Shown: positions 6,977 to 16,587, counted from the first letter of the stretch. The stretch is 64,000 nt of DNA from Io17-Chloro-G2 sp034420695 (GCA_034420695.1 DAOULB010000058.1:31629-95628); one strand, 5' to 3'. Notes: generated by a model not told the origin, from the sequence alone. Numbers and translations: made by a program.

Positions 6977-7930
6977 ATGGCCCTGTTCTTGAGGGACGAA
7001 GACGTCAACCGGGCAGTTTCCATGCAGGACATGCTGCAGGCCATCGAGTCCATGCAACGGCAGTTCGGACAGGGTTTGGCCTACAACCTTCCCCGCCGGA
7101 AGATAATCGCCGACAGCGGCATGCTTTCGGTGATGGGGGGCGGGCTGTTTTACGAAGGTGTGCTGGGGATCAAGACCTACACCGTGGTGCGGGGCAAATA
7201 CTCCTTCCAAGTAAGCCTGTACGACGCCGGCACCGGTGAACTGCTCTGCTACACCCAGGCCAACCGGCTGGGACAGCTCCGCACCGGGGCCACCACCGGC
7301 GTGGCGCTCAAGTACCTGGCCCGGGCCGACGCGTCGACGGTGGGAATCATTGGCACGGGCTACCAAGCGCCCACCCAACTGGAAGCGGCCCTCTTGGTGC
7401 GGAACGTTAAGAGCATCCGGGCCTACAGCCGCACCGCGGAAAACCGGGAAAGGTTTGCCCAGAGCATGGCCGAGCAATTGGGAGTGGAAGTGACGGCCAC
7501 CGGTAGCAACCGGGAGGCGGTTTCCGGCAGCGACATGGTTGTTTGCATCGCAGCAACGATGGAGCCGGTGGTGGAGGGCGAGTGGCTGAGTCCAGGGGCC
7601 ACCGTGGTTGGAGCCGGCCCCACGACGTGGCGGGCCCGGGAAGTGGACGACGCGGTCCTGGCGCGGGCCGGACGTATCTTCGTCGACTCCTTGGAGCAGG
7701 CGTGGAGCGAAGCGGGCGACATGGCTAGCGCGGTGGACCGGGGCGTCTTCCAGTGGAGCCGGGCCATGGAGCTGCGCCACGCCGTGGCCGGCGACGTAGC
7801 CGGGCGGAGGGCCGACGACGAGATAGTCTACGTCAAGCTCATGGGAACCGGCGTGGCCGACGTTGCGGCGGCCAAGCTGGCTTACGACAAGGCCAGGGAG
7901 GCAGGCCTGGGTATGGAGATGGACTGGTAA
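6977..7930 (+). CDS. ornithine cyclodeaminase/mu-crystallin family oxidoreductase
   Basis: 317 residues, full length for the family. A dimerisation/substrate domain comes first (DMLQAIESMQRQFGQG, with GIKTYTVVRGKYSFQV), then a Rossmann domain with the NAD loop VGIIGTGYQAPTQLEA. The family includes ornithine cyclodeaminase, alanine dehydrogenase (archaeal) and ketimine reductases, which share the arginine-lysine substrate site; TQANRLGQLRTGATTGVAL is the conserved helix before the NAD loop. The substrate cannot be fixed by reading. Expression is probably shared with the ferredoxin under the LysR regulator. Confidence 0.88.
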   Translation: MALFLRDEDVNRAVSMQDMLQAIESMQRQFGQGLAYNLPRRKIIADSGMLSVMGGGLFYEGVLGIKTYTVVRGKYSFQVSLYDAGTGELLCYTQANRLGQLRTGATTGVALKYLARADASTVGIIGTGYQAPTQLEAALLVRNVKSIRAYSRTAENRERFAQSMAEQLGVEVTATGSNREAVSGSDMVVCIAATMEPVVEGEWLSPGATVVGAGPTTWRAREVDDAVLARAGRIFVDSLEQAWSEAGDMASAVDRGVFQWSRAMELRHAVAGDVAGRRADDEIVYVKLMGTGVADVAAAKLAYDKAREAGLGMEMDW

Positions 7931-7967
7931 GGGTTCAGCTATGGATCACGCCGGGCTCAGGCGGGAT

Positions 7968-10900
7968 TTAGGCCGGGCTCAAGTACTCCACGGTGGGCCG
8001 CACGTTGTAGTTCCCCCCTTCCATCAGCAGACTTTCCACCGCGGCCCGGGCCGTGTCCAAGGCGGTGAAGCAGGGGATCTGGTGCTCCACCGCAGCCCGG
8101 CGGATGAAGAAGCCGTCCTGCAACACCGAAGAGTCCCCGGACAGGGTGTTTATCACCGCTCCCACCAAGTTATCGTTGATGACGTCCAAGCAGTTGGGGT
8201 GTCCCTCGTCCAGCCGCTTGGTGGCCATGATGACCGGAATGCCCATAGCGGAAATCATGGCGGCGGTGCCCTCGGTGGCGTACAGCTTGCAATCGGCCTG
8301 GTTCAGCTCCCTGACCAAAGAGAGGGCTTCCGCCTTGTCTTGGTCGGCGATGCTCAGCAGTATGCCCATTCCCTTGCGCAGCCTCAGGTTGGCCGCCAGC
8401 AGGGCCTTGGAAAGGGCCGCGGGGAACTGGAGGTCGATGCCCATTACTTCCCCGGTTGAAGTCATTTCCGGCCCCAAGTGCCAATCCACCCCCACCAGCT
8501 TGGCCATGGAGAACACCGGCGCCTTGATGCCCACCAGCTTCTGCCGGGGCCACAGCCCGCCCTCGTAGCCCTGCTGGGCCAGGGTCTCCCCCAGCATGAC
8601 CCTGGTGGCGATGGTTGCCACCGGCGCGCCGGTCACCTTGGATATGAACGGAATGGTGCGGCTGCCCCGGGGGTTTACCTCCAGCACGTACACGGTGGTG
8701 TCGGACCTGCCGTCAGACCTGCTTTCGGGGACTTGGGGGCTGCGGTAGGCCGGGCCGCCGTGAATGACGAACTGCACGTTCATCAGGCCCTTGATGCCCA
8801 AGGCCAAGCCCATGCGGGTGGTGTATTCAACCAGGGTGTTGACTTCGTCCTGGGTTAGGTTGAGCCCCGGGTAGATGGCCATGGAGTCCCCGGAATGCAC
8901 CCCGGCCCGCTCTATGTGCTCCATGATGCCCGGTATCAGCACCTGCTCCCCGTCGCAGACCGCGTCAACCTCGCACTCCTTGCCCTCCATGTACCGGTCG
9001 ATCAGCACCGGCCGGTCGGGAGAGACCTCGGTGGCAGCCGTCAAGTAGCGGATGAGGTCCGAAGCGTTCTGCACTATCTCCATGGCCCGCCCGCCGAGGA
9101 CATAGCTGGGCCGGACCACGGCAGGATACCCAATGTTCTGGGCCACTTGGAGGGCGTCGGTTACCGAAGCGACTGCCGCGCCTGGGGGCTGGGGTATGCC
9201 CAGCCTGGACATGAACTCCTCGAACTTGTGGCGGTCCGAGGCAGCGTCGATGGCTTCGGCGCTGGAACCCAGTAGGGGAAGGCCGGCGGTGGCCAGCTTC
9301 TGCGACAAGTCAATGGCGGTCTGCCCGCCGAACTGCACAACGCAGGGCGGGGGCTCGTCGTCCACTGTCTCGTTGTCGATGATGTCCCGGACTGCCTCCT
9401 CGTCCAAGGGCTCGAAGTAGAGCCTGTCGCTGGCATCGAAGTCGGTCGATACAGTCTCCGGGTTGGAGTTGACCATGATGCTCTTGACCCCGGCGGCGGT
9501 GAGGGCCCAAGCGGCATGAACGCTGCAATAGTCGAACTCGATCCCCTGCCCGATGCGGATGGGGCCGCTGCCCAAGACGATGGCCTTCTTCCCCAGCAGC
9601 GGGGGAGCCTCGTTCTCTTGGTCGTAGGTGCTGTAGTAGTAGGGGGTCGCCGCCTCGAACTCGGCGGCGCAGGTGTCCACGGTCTTGTACACCGGCTTGA
9701 TGTCCCACTGCACCCGCAGGTTCCGCACCTGCTCCGGCAGCACGTCCGACAGGGTTCCCACCTGCTGGTCGGAAAAGCCCAGGCGCTTGGCCTGCAGCAA
9801 TAGTGCTGGCGTCAAGGGCTCGGCCAAGAGACGCCGCTCCATTTCCACAATGCGCTGCAGGGCGTAGATAAACCAAGGCTCTATGAAGGTGCGGTCCACA
9901 AGGTCTTCGACGGTCGCTTCCCGGCGAAGGGCCGCCACCAGACCCCAGAGGCGCTGGTCGTTGGGCCCCAGCGGGAGCTTGTCCAATATTTCGCCGTCTT
10001 CATCGCTCCAGTCCGGGTTCTCCCACAGCAGGGTACGGCCCCCAATTTCCAGGGAGCGGGCCGCCTTCTGGATGGCCGCCTCAAAGGTGCGGTCAATCAC
10101 CATCACCTCACCGGTGGCCTTCATCTGGGTGGTCGTGCTGCGGTCGCCGTGGGGGAACTTGTCGAATGGCCAGCGCGGTATCTTCACAACGCAGTAGTCC
10201 AAGGCCGGCTCGAAGGCCGCCTGGGTCTGGCGTGTAACCGCGTTGGGAATCTCGTCCAGCCGCTTGCCCACGGCAATCTTGGCGGCCACTCGCGCTATGG
10301 GGTAGCCGGTGGCCTTGCTGGCCAAGGCCGAGCTGCGGCTGACCCTGGGGTTGACTTCGATAACGTAATAGGGCGAGTCCGGCTCCCACGGCGTCTCGGA
10401 GTGGCGCCTGATGGCGTCGCTCACCACGGGGTGGGGACGCAGGGCGAACTGGACGTTGCAGCCGCCTTCTATGCCCAGCCCCCGGATTATCTTCAGGCTG
10501 GCGGTGCGCAGCATCTGGTACTCGCGGTCGGTCAAGGTCTGGCTGGGCGCCACCACGATGCTGTCGCCCGTGTGCACTCCCATGGGGTCCAGGTTTTCCA
10601 TGTTGCACACGGTGATGCAGTTGTCCGCCCCGTCCCGCATCACCTCGTACTCGATTTCCTTCCAGCCGACAAGAGACCTTTCCAGCAGCACTTGAGAGAT
10701 GGGGCTGGCCAGCAGCCCGCTGTTGACTATCGCTTCCAGCTCCTCCCAGGTGCCGGCGATGCCTCCGCCAGTGCCCCCGAGGGTGAAGGCAGGCCGTATC
10801 ACCAAGGGCAGGCCCACCCCTGCGGCCCACTCCTTGGCCTCCTCCAAGGAGGATACCGAAATGTTCTCGGGCTCGGGCTCTCCGATCTCGTGTAGAAAAG

Positions 10901-11333
10901 TGCGGAAGAATTCCCGGTCTTCCGAAGTGCGGATGGTCTCAAGGGGAGTGCCCAGGAGCCGCACGCCGTGCCTCTCCAGCACCCCGGCGTCCGCCAAGGC
11001 AACCGCCAGGTTCAACCCTGTCTGACCGCCCAGTGTGGGCAGGATGCCGTCGGGCTGCTCCGCGGCAATTATCCTTTCCACCACTTCCACGGTTAAGGGT
11101 TCGATGTAGACCCGGTCAGCAATTCCCTGGTCGGTCATTATGGTTGCCGGGTTAGAGTTGACCAGAACCGTGGAAACGCCCTCTTCCCGGAGGGCCTTGC
11201 ATGCCTGGGTGCCGGCGTAGTCGAACTCGGCTGCCTGTCCAATGACAATGGGTCCCGAGCCGATGACCAGCACCTTTTCGAGCCTTTCTGCTATTTTGGT
11301 CCCTCCGTCGGAGCCGGAGCGTCCGCCGCTCAC
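7968..11333 (-). CDS. carB: carbamoyl-phosphate synthase large subunit
   Basis: 1121 residues, last gene of the pyr operon. It makes carbamoyl phosphate from bicarbonate, ammonia (from CarA glutaminase) and two ATP. The two homologous halves both start with the ATP-grasp preamble: KVLVIGSGPIVIGQAAEFDYAG near residue 20 (read in two parts) and KAIVLGSGPIRIGQGIEFDY near 560. Each half has its own ATP-grasp domain, and a C-terminal MGS-like allosteric domain (LVRELNQADCKLYATEGT, CLDVINDNL) closes the protein. It is about 50 residues longer than E. coli CarB. All active-site landmarks are present. Confidence 0.97.
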   Translation of the reverse strand: MSGGRSGSDGGTKIAERLEKVLVIGSGPIVIGQAAEFDYAGTQACKALREEGVSTVLVNSNPATIMTDQGIADRVYIEPLTVEVVERIIAAEQPDGILPTLGGQTGLNLAVALADAGVLERHGVRLLGTPLETIRTSEDREFFRTFLHEIGEPEPENISVSSLEEAKEWAAGVGLPLVIRPAFTLGGTGGGIAGTWEELEAIVNSGLLASPISQVLLERSLVGWKEIEYEVMRDGADNCITVCNMENLDPMGVHTGDSIVVAPSQTLTDREYQMLRTASLKIIRGLGIEGGCNVQFALRPHPVVSDAIRRHSETPWEPDSPYYVIEVNPRVSRSSALASKATGYPIARVAAKIAVGKRLDEIPNAVTRQTQAAFEPALDYCVVKIPRWPFDKFPHGDRSTTTQMKATGEVMVIDRTFEAAIQKAARSLEIGGRTLLWENPDWSDEDGEILDKLPLGPNDQRLWGLVAALRREATVEDLVDRTFIEPWFIYALQRIVEMERRLLAEPLTPALLLQAKRLGFSDQQVGTLSDVLPEQVRNLRVQWDIKPVYKTVDTCAAEFEAATPYYYSTYDQENEAPPLLGKKAIVLGSGPIRIGQGIEFDYCSVHAAWALTAAGVKSIMVNSNPETVSTDFDASDRLYFEPLDEEAVRDIIDNETVDDEPPPCVVQFGGQTAIDLSQKLATAGLPLLGSSAEAIDAASDRHKFEEFMSRLGIPQPPGAAVASVTDALQVAQNIGYPAVVRPSYVLGGRAMEIVQNASDLIRYLTAATEVSPDRPVLIDRYMEGKECEVDAVCDGEQVLIPGIMEHIERAGVHSGDSMAIYPGLNLTQDEVNTLVEYTTRMGLALGIKGLMNVQFVIHGGPAYRSPQVPESRSDGRSDTTVYVLEVNPRGSRTIPFISKVTGAPVATIATRVMLGETLAQQGYEGGLWPRQKLVGIKAPVFSMAKLVGVDWHLGPEMTSTGEVMGIDLQFPAALSKALLAANLRLRKGMGILLSIADQDKAEALSLVRELNQADCKLYATEGTAAMISAMGIPVIMATKRLDEGHPNCLDVINDNLVGAVINTLSGDSSVLQDGFFIRRAAVEHQIPCFTALDTARAAVESLLMEGGNYNVRPTVEYLSPA

Positions 11334-11428
11334 CGGCCAAGTTTAGCTACCGGCCTGCGCCAGGGAGGCCGTACCGGGTGACCTGTATTTTGGTGCTCCA
11401 AGCCGGCGGAGCCGGCTGCGCCGGCCTG

Positions 11429-11845
11429 CTAGAACTCCGGCAGGGGGCCTGGCAGCTCGATCAGCTGGCGCCGCTGAAGCGAATTCAGCACCTGGGAAAC
11501 GAAGGAGCCGAACAGCCGCTCCTGTGGCTGCCAGTCCGGCGGAAGCCAGTTCAGTTGCTCCACGGCGGGAGGAATTCGGAACACGACGGCGCCGCTTTCC
11601 CCTCGCTCCACAACGAGCATTCCCAGCTGGACGTCGTTCCCCCTGTCGCCGGACTCGTCGAAGGACCTGATTATCAGGTTCCAGTTGTTGCCGATGCTCC
11701 CCTTGGCCGGGGTCAAATGAAAACCGTATCCCTCGCATTGGAACTGGGATACTTCCTGGTCCAACACTTTTAGCAATCCCGATACATTACCGGGCACCTC
11801 CACCTCTACCCCCTCATCCCACAACATGCTAGTGAATAGAGACAT
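11429..11845 (-). CDS. hypothetical protein between carA and carB
   Basis: 138 residues with a GGAGG ribosome-binding site 6 bases before the ATG. It is soluble, with no signal peptide or membrane helix. Sequence such as EVEVPGNVSGLLKVLDQEV, GNNWNLIIRSF, VQLGMLVVERG and FGSFVSQVLNSLQ suggests a compact alpha/beta fold. I do not recognise the family. It sits inside the pyrimidine operon, 96 bases before carB and about 150 after carA, so it is co-transcribed with both carbamoyl-phosphate synthase subunits. It could be an assembly or regulatory factor, or a neutral insertion. Confidence 0.65.
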   Translation of the reverse strand: MSLFTSMLWDEGVEVEVPGNVSGLLKVLDQEVSQFQCEGYGFHLTPAKGSIGNNWNLIIRSFDESGDRGNDVQLGMLVVERGESGAVVFRIPPAVEQLNWLPPDWQPQERLFGSFVSQVLNSLQRRQLIELPGPLPEF

Positions 11846-11995
11846 GGAATCCTCCGGAAAAAGAAAAAGAATAATGCATTCCCATGTTGTCTTTGAGAGG
11901 TCCTAACGAGTTGCTTGTTTTGCCGCGCCTGCAACTGCGGCATCCCTCATGGGGGTTTGCTTTGGGTTCACCTGCACCTCCTCCCGTTTTTTAGA

Positions 11996-13120
11996 CTACT
12001 TCCGGTTACTGCCGAAATCGTCGATCAGGGCGAGAAAACGGTCGAATAAGTACTCGTTGTCCCGGGGCCCAGGCGACGCTTCCGAATGGTATTGAATGGT
12101 GAAGAGGGGCATGGAACGGTGGACCAAGCCCTCCACAGTGTCATCGTTCAGATTGATATGTGAGACCTCCAACCCTTGAGGCAAACCCTCGGTGCTGACT
12201 GCGTACCCGTGGTTCTGTGCTGTTATGTAAACTCTCCCGGTCTCCAGGTCTTTTACGGGGTGGTTGGCTCCCCGGTGGCCGAACTTGAGCTTATAAGTGC
12301 CGGCGCCCAAAGCCCGGGCTACTATCTGGTGTCCAAGACAGATGCCCATGATGGGGACCCGTCCCAAGAGTTGCCTGACCGAATCCAGCAGATAGTCCAG
12401 GAGCTGCGGGTCGCCCGGCCCTGGGGACAGCAGTATTCCGGAGGGCTGGAGAGCCAGTAGTTCGTCTGCCGGGGTGGTGGCCGGCAAGGCTATGACCTCA
12501 CAACCCCGCTGGTTCAGCAGCCTCAGAATGTTGTACTTGAGGCCGCAATCGGTCACCAGAATGCGATACTTGGCCGCCGGGTCGGGCTGGACTGACGGGC
12601 TGTCCCACTGGTAGCTCTCTTCGGTGGATACCACCTTTACGAAGTCGGTATCGCCGTAACTGGGCAGTTCCGCCAATTGTTCCAGTGCAGCCTGGGGGTC
12701 GCCTGCGGAGATGAGGCCGTGCATGACGCCCCGGCTGCGGAGACGCTTGGTCAAGGCCCGGGTATCAACGTTGCTGATGCCCGGTATGCCCTGGGACTCC
12801 AGGAACTCGTGGAGAGTCCGGGTGCTCAGCCCGTGGCTGGGCCGGTCACAATGCTCTTTTACTATGAGGCCGTTGACCCTGATTTGCTTGGACTCGAAAT
12901 CCTCCTGGTTAATTCCATAATTTCCAATCAGGGGATAGGTCAAGGTCACCAACTGGCCGGCGTAGGAAGGGTCGGTCAGCACTTCCTGGTAGCCGGTCAT
13001 GCTGGTGTTGAATACCACCTCTCCCTGGCCCTCCGCTTCTGCGCCGAAGGCCAACCCGGTGAGAATAGTACCGTCTTCCAAGACCAAGTGCGCCGTTTTA
13101 TCCATTCCGATTTCCGCCAA
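11996..13120 (-). CDS. carA: carbamoyl-phosphate synthase small (glutaminase) subunit
   Basis: 374 residues. It releases ammonia from glutamine and channels it to CarB. The N-terminal CPSase domain begins AHLVLEDGTILTGLAFG and holds FNTSMTGYQEVLTDPSY. The class I amidotransferase domain has the nucleophile elbow GICLGHQ and the His-Glu pair in QYHSEASPGP, so the triad is complete. It overlaps pyrC by 23 bases, indicating coupled translation within the operon. Confidence 0.97.
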   Translation of the reverse strand: MAEIGMDKTAHLVLEDGTILTGLAFGAEAEGQGEVVFNTSMTGYQEVLTDPSYAGQLVTLTYPLIGNYGINQEDFESKQIRVNGLIVKEHCDRPSHGLSTRTLHEFLESQGIPGISNVDTRALTKRLRSRGVMHGLISAGDPQAALEQLAELPSYGDTDFVKVVSTEESYQWDSPSVQPDPAAKYRILVTDCGLKYNILRLLNQRGCEVIALPATTPADELLALQPSGILLSPGPGDPQLLDYLLDSVRQLLGRVPIMGICLGHQIVARALGAGTYKLKFGHRGANHPVKDLETGRVYITAQNHGYAVSTEGLPQGLEVSHINLNDDTVEGLVHRSMPLFTIQYHSEASPGPRDNEYLFDRFLALIDDFGSNRK

Positions 13121-14480
13121 TATGACCCTGCTGCTCGAAGACCAAACGTCCTTCCACCACGGTTGCGACTACTTGCCCTTTCAGCGTGACACCCGCCAAC
13201 GGGGTGTTCTTCCCAAGGGACTCGAACTCTGAGGTTTCCACCACCCACTCCCGTGAGGGGTCAAACAGCACCAAGTCGGCGGGGGTGCCGGGCTTCAGGG
13301 TGGCGTATTGTTCGAAGGCCGGTCCCAAGACTCGCGCTGGTCCTACCGTCAACCGCTCCACCAGTTGATTCAAGGCTAATTTGCCTTGGTGCACCAGTTG
13401 CATGGTTGAGCCAAAGGCGGTCTCCAGGACGCTGATGCCGAAGGCGGCGTCCTGGTAGGTTACCTGTTTGCTCACCGGTTCGTGGGGCGCGTGGTCGGTG
13501 GCAATGCAGTCGACTACCCCTTCGGCCAAGGCTTCCACCAAGGCGTCAACGTCCTGCTGGCTCCGCAGCGGCGGATAGACCTTGGTGGAAGTATCGTAGG
13601 CCCGCAGGCCTGCCGACGGCGTCTCGGCTCCCTGGCCCCCCAAGACCCAGTCCTCGGTGATGGTGAGGTGATGAGGACAGGCTTCCGCGGTTACTGCCAG
13701 TCCGCGTTCCCGCGCCTGCCGCACCAGAGCGGTCGACCCGGCGGTGCTGACGTGGGGCACGTGCAGCCTGCCACCGGTGAGTTCCGCCAAGGAGATATCC
13801 CGGGCCATCATGGCCTCTTCTGCCGCCGCCGGGATACCTGACAGGCCCAGGCGGGAGGAGACACGGCCTTCGGCCATCACGCCCCGGGCGGACAGGGAAC
13901 AGTCCTGGCAATGGTTGGCTATTGGCAGTCCGAGGTCCAAGCTGTAGGTCAGCGCCAGCCGCATCAGGTTGGCGTCGTACACCGGGTCTCCGTCGTCGCT
14001 GAAAGCCACGGCGCCCGCAGAGGCCAGTTCCTCCATTTCGGCCAGTTCTTTGCCCTGCCGCCCTTTGCTGATACAGGCGATGGGGTGCACCCTCACCACC
14101 GCTTCTTCCTTGGAACGGCGTTTGAGGAAGTCCACCAACGGGGCGGTGTCGATGGGTGGTTCCGTGTTGGGCATACAGCAGATGGTGGTGAACCCGCCCC
14201 GGGCGGCGGCCCTGGAACCGGCGGCCAGTGTCTCCTTGTACTCGTAGCCGGGGTCTCTCAGGTGACAATGCAAGTCGATGAAGCCGGGGGAAGCCACCAA
14301 CCCCGTAGCGTCCACGACGCGACAACCGGCGGGTACCTGGTCGGCCGGCACTGCGCCGGCGGCCGCTATTTCTCCACCGGAGACCAGCAGGTCTCCCACT
14401 TGGTCCAAGCCCTGGGAAGGGTCAAGAATCCTGGCGCCTTTGATCAGCAGGGCGCCTGAGTCTGTTATATCCCCGGTCAT
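13098..14480 (-). CDS. pyrC: dihydroorotase, class I
   Basis: 460 residues. It cyclises N-carbamoyl-aspartate to dihydroorotate. The metal site is seen as DLHCHLRDPG near residue 70 (H-x-H), GFTTICCMPNT, and ATDHAPHE near the C-terminal third. The SDDGDPVYD segment gives the catalytic aspartate region. The length and DLHxHLRDPG motif place it in class I (as in Aquifex and Bacillus), which often associates with PyrB. It overlaps pyrB by 4 bases (ATGA-type junction) and carA by 23. Confidence 0.96.
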   Translation of the reverse strand: MTGDITDSGALLIKGARILDPSQGLDQVGDLLVSGGEIAAAGAVPADQVPAGCRVVDATGLVASPGFIDLHCHLRDPGYEYKETLAAGSRAAARGGFTTICCMPNTEPPIDTAPLVDFLKRRSKEEAVVRVHPIACISKGRQGKELAEMEELASAGAVAFSDDGDPVYDANLMRLALTYSLDLGLPIANHCQDCSLSARGVMAEGRVSSRLGLSGIPAAAEEAMMARDISLAELTGGRLHVPHVSTAGSTALVRQARERGLAVTAEACPHHLTITEDWVLGGQGAETPSAGLRAYDTSTKVYPPLRSQQDVDALVEALAEGVVDCIATDHAPHEPVSKQVTYQDAAFGISVLETAFGSTMQLVHQGKLALNQLVERLTVGPARVLGPAFEQYATLKPGTPADLVLFDPSREWVVETSEFESLGKNTPLAGVTLKGQVVATVVEGRLVFEQQGHIGGNRNG

Positions 14481-15505
14481 TTCCCCTCGCCTCCGCCGGC
14501 TACCAAGTATAGGAGGGCCATACGGACCGCCACCCCGCTGGTCACCTGCTCTTCGATGACCGAGGCGGCGCCGTGGGCAATTGAGGTGCTTATCTCTATG
14601 CCCTCATTCATCGGTCCCGGGTGCATCACCAGTGCGCCGGGCTTGGCCTTGGCCAAACGCTGGTCGGTCAACTGCCAGCGCCGGACGTACTCCCGCAGAC
14701 TTGGCAGGAATCCTCCTTCCTGCCTTTCCGATTGAAGCCGCAGCGCCATTACCACGTCGGCATCCTCAATGGCCCGGTCCAAGTCGGTGTCCATCTCCAC
14801 GGCGCCGGGTCCGCCCAAGGCCCTGGCATCCCCGTTGGAAGAGAGAAACTCTATGGGCAGCAGGGTGGCCGGGCCGCTCAGCACCACCTTGGCTCCCATC
14901 TTGGAGAACCCCCACAGGCCGGAACGGGCGACCCTGCTGTGGAGCACGTCGCCCACGATGACGATTTTCAACCCTTCCAGCCGCCCAAGCCTTCTTCTGA
15001 TGGTGAATAGGTCAAGCAGCGCCTGGGTGGGGTGGGCGTGCATGCCGTCTCCGGCGTTGATGACTGCTACCCGGTCCAAGTGGCGGGCCAGCAGGTTCGG
15101 CGCACCGGAGTGGGGGTGGCGCACAATGATTGAGTCCACGCCCATGGCCTGGAGGGTGAGTCCCGTGTTCAACAGGGACTCGCCCTTTTCGATGCTGCTT
15201 CCCGAGGTGGATACGTTGATAACGTCGGCGCTGAGGACCTTCCCGGCCTCTTCGAAGGATACCCTGGTGCGAGTGCTGGCCTCGTAGAAAAGGGTAACTA
15301 TGACCCGCCCCCGCAGGGTCGGTACCTTCTTGATGTCCCGGCCCAGGACCTCGGCCATGCCCTCGGCCGAGTCCAGAACGTCCTGGATCTCAGCCGGCGA
15401 GAAGTCGTCCAAGTCCAAGATGTGACGGCGCGCCGCGGCGCGCGGGGTTTCCTTGCCGTTGACGGGAGCGGAGTTCCGGGCTTCCATCAGGTCTTGCTGG
15501 CTCAT
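14477..15505 (-). CDS. pyrB: aspartate carbamoyltransferase catalytic subunit
   Basis: 342 residues. It transfers the carbamoyl group of carbamoyl phosphate to aspartate. The carbamoyl-phosphate loop FYEASTRTRVSFE is intact, and HPTQALLDLFTIRRRLG and LVMHPGPMNEGIEI are the aspartate-domain and C-terminal signatures. No pyrI regulatory chain is nearby, consistent with control by PyrR attenuation. A GGGGAGGG sequence precedes the ATG. About 30 residues of Ala/Arg-rich extension come before the conserved core. Confidence 0.97.
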   Translation of the reverse strand: MSQQDLMEARNSAPVNGKETPRAAARRHILDLDDFSPAEIQDVLDSAEGMAEVLGRDIKKVPTLRGRVIVTLFYEASTRTRVSFEEAGKVLSADVINVSTSGSSIEKGESLLNTGLTLQAMGVDSIIVRHPHSGAPNLLARHLDRVAVINAGDGMHAHPTQALLDLFTIRRRLGRLEGLKIVIVGDVLHSRVARSGLWGFSKMGAKVVLSGPATLLPIEFLSSNGDARALGGPGAVEMDTDLDRAIEDADVVMALRLQSERQEGGFLPSLREYVRRWQLTDQRLAKAKPGALVMHPGPMNEGIEISTSIAHGAASVIEEQVTSGVAVRMALLYLVAGGGEGK

Positions 15506-15584
15506 GCCCTGCGTCCCTCCCCAGACCGGTTGAGTGACCCGGCAGGAGTTTCAGGCATGGCCCAGCGCCGGAAAAGTTGGTGTT

Positions 15585-16148
15585 TCATCTGCCCCTGCCC
15601 CTGGGGTCAGAGGCGGAGTCCACCCGGACTATTGCCACCTCGTCCACCCCGTCGGTCTCCGTCAACCTGACCTTCACCGCTTCGTCGTGGGCCGTTGGAA
15701 CGTTCTGGCCGATGAAGTCGGGCCTGATTGGCAATTCCCGGTGGCCGCGGTCCAAGAGGATTGCCAGTTGGATCTGGTCCGGCCTGCCGAAGTCGTTCAG
15801 GGCATCCATGGCCGCCCGCACCGTTCGCCCGGTGTAGAGAACGTCATCAACCAACACGACCCGTCTCCCTTGAATGTTCTCCGGCATATCGGTGGGCCTG
15901 ACCACCGGCTTGGAGCGCTCCTGGAGGTCGTCCCGGTAGAGGTTGATGTCCAGAGCCCCCACAGGGACATTGACTCCTTCGAATTCCTGCAGGTTTCCCG
16001 CCAGTCTCCGGGCCAAATACACCCCGCCGGTATAGATTCCCACCAGCACTACGTCCTTCACGCCCCGGTTGCGCTCGGAAATCTCGTGGGCAACCCGGGA
16101 AAGGGCTCTTCGGATGTCGTCCCGGTTCATTATCTGGCGTTGAGACAT
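15585..16148 (-). CDS. pyrR: bifunctional pyr operon regulator / uracil phosphoribosyltransferase
   Basis: 187 residues, first gene of the operon. PyrR binds UMP and then the leader RNA, favouring termination; it also has weak uracil phosphoribosyltransferase activity. The PRPP-binding loop is RRVVLVDDVLYTGRTVRAA, preceded by LVGIYTGGVYLARRLA. The C-terminal ELPIRPDFIGQNVPT is the family's typical ending, with a further short Asp/Arg tail. A matching PyrR-binding RNA motif lies in its own leader, so the autogenous loop can be read directly from the sequence. Confidence 0.96.
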   Translation of the reverse strand: MSQRQIMNRDDIRRALSRVAHEISERNRGVKDVVLVGIYTGGVYLARRLAGNLQEFEGVNVPVGALDINLYRDDLQERSKPVVRPTDMPENIQGRRVVLVDDVLYTGRTVRAAMDALNDFGRPDQIQLAILLDRGHRELPIRPDFIGQNVPTAHDEAVKVRLTETDGVDEVAIVRVDSASDPRGRGR

Positions 16149-16173
16149 CTACTTCCGGTCTGCCCTCTGCAAC

Positions 16174-16205
16174 AAAAAACCCCTTGTCCGTCCTCCGGCA
16201 AGGGG
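16174..16205 (-). terminator. pyr leader attenuator terminator
   Basis: On the minus strand CCCCTTG (16199-16205) and CAAGGGG (16180-16186) form a hairpin with extra CCG/CGG pairing, followed by six U residues (16174-16179). It ends about 25 bases before the pyrR start, so it controls read-through into the operon. Confidence 0.88.
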
Positions 16206-16322
16206 TAGTCAACGCTGCCGACAAGCCGCTGCGGGCTGTGCCGGGCTATTGGGGGCGTTGAACCTTGCCAGCCTCACTGGACTGCCTTAAAAGTCCGGCT
16301 GCCCTTGGCGGGGCAGCGTTAC
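16206..16322 (-). promoter_or_regulatory. PyrR-responsive leader (binding loop and antiterminator)
   Basis: On the minus strand around 16264-16288 the RNA reads AGUCCAGUGAGGCUGGCAAG, matching the PyrR-binding consensus (A-R-U-C-C-x-G-x-G-A-G-G-Y-U). CCAG/CUGG closes a small loop. Upstream AACGCTGCC (forward 16312-16320) is exactly complementary to GGCAGCGTT just before the terminator (16211-16219), and a CAAGGG at 16302-16308 can pair with the terminator's CCCTTG arm, so mutually exclusive structures are available. PyrR with UMP would stabilise the loop and allow termination. Confidence 0.85.
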
Positions 16323-16587
16323 GGCCCGGTTATGTATTGTTAATGGAATTCTAACAGATGCTTCCAGCCAAGAAAAGCCGGGTTCTGAGCTGTCAAACGG
16401 TTGCGCTAAACGAACCAATCCAAACTACTGCGGCTATTTCGAATCTGGATGCCAAGCCCTCCCTGGAAGAAGGATGAAATCTTCCCATAAGTTGGAGGGT
16501 AATATTTGGGCTACGGCCATGGTTGGAAGTTGATGGGATATCATGAGCGGTTCTGTTTTCGGGTTTTATGGGGAATGGTTTCCGAGT

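Noticed and set aside
16361..16587. Possible gene in the gap between the pyr leader and the CPFD gene
   Set aside because: No frame with a start and family-like sequence. I see nothing in it.
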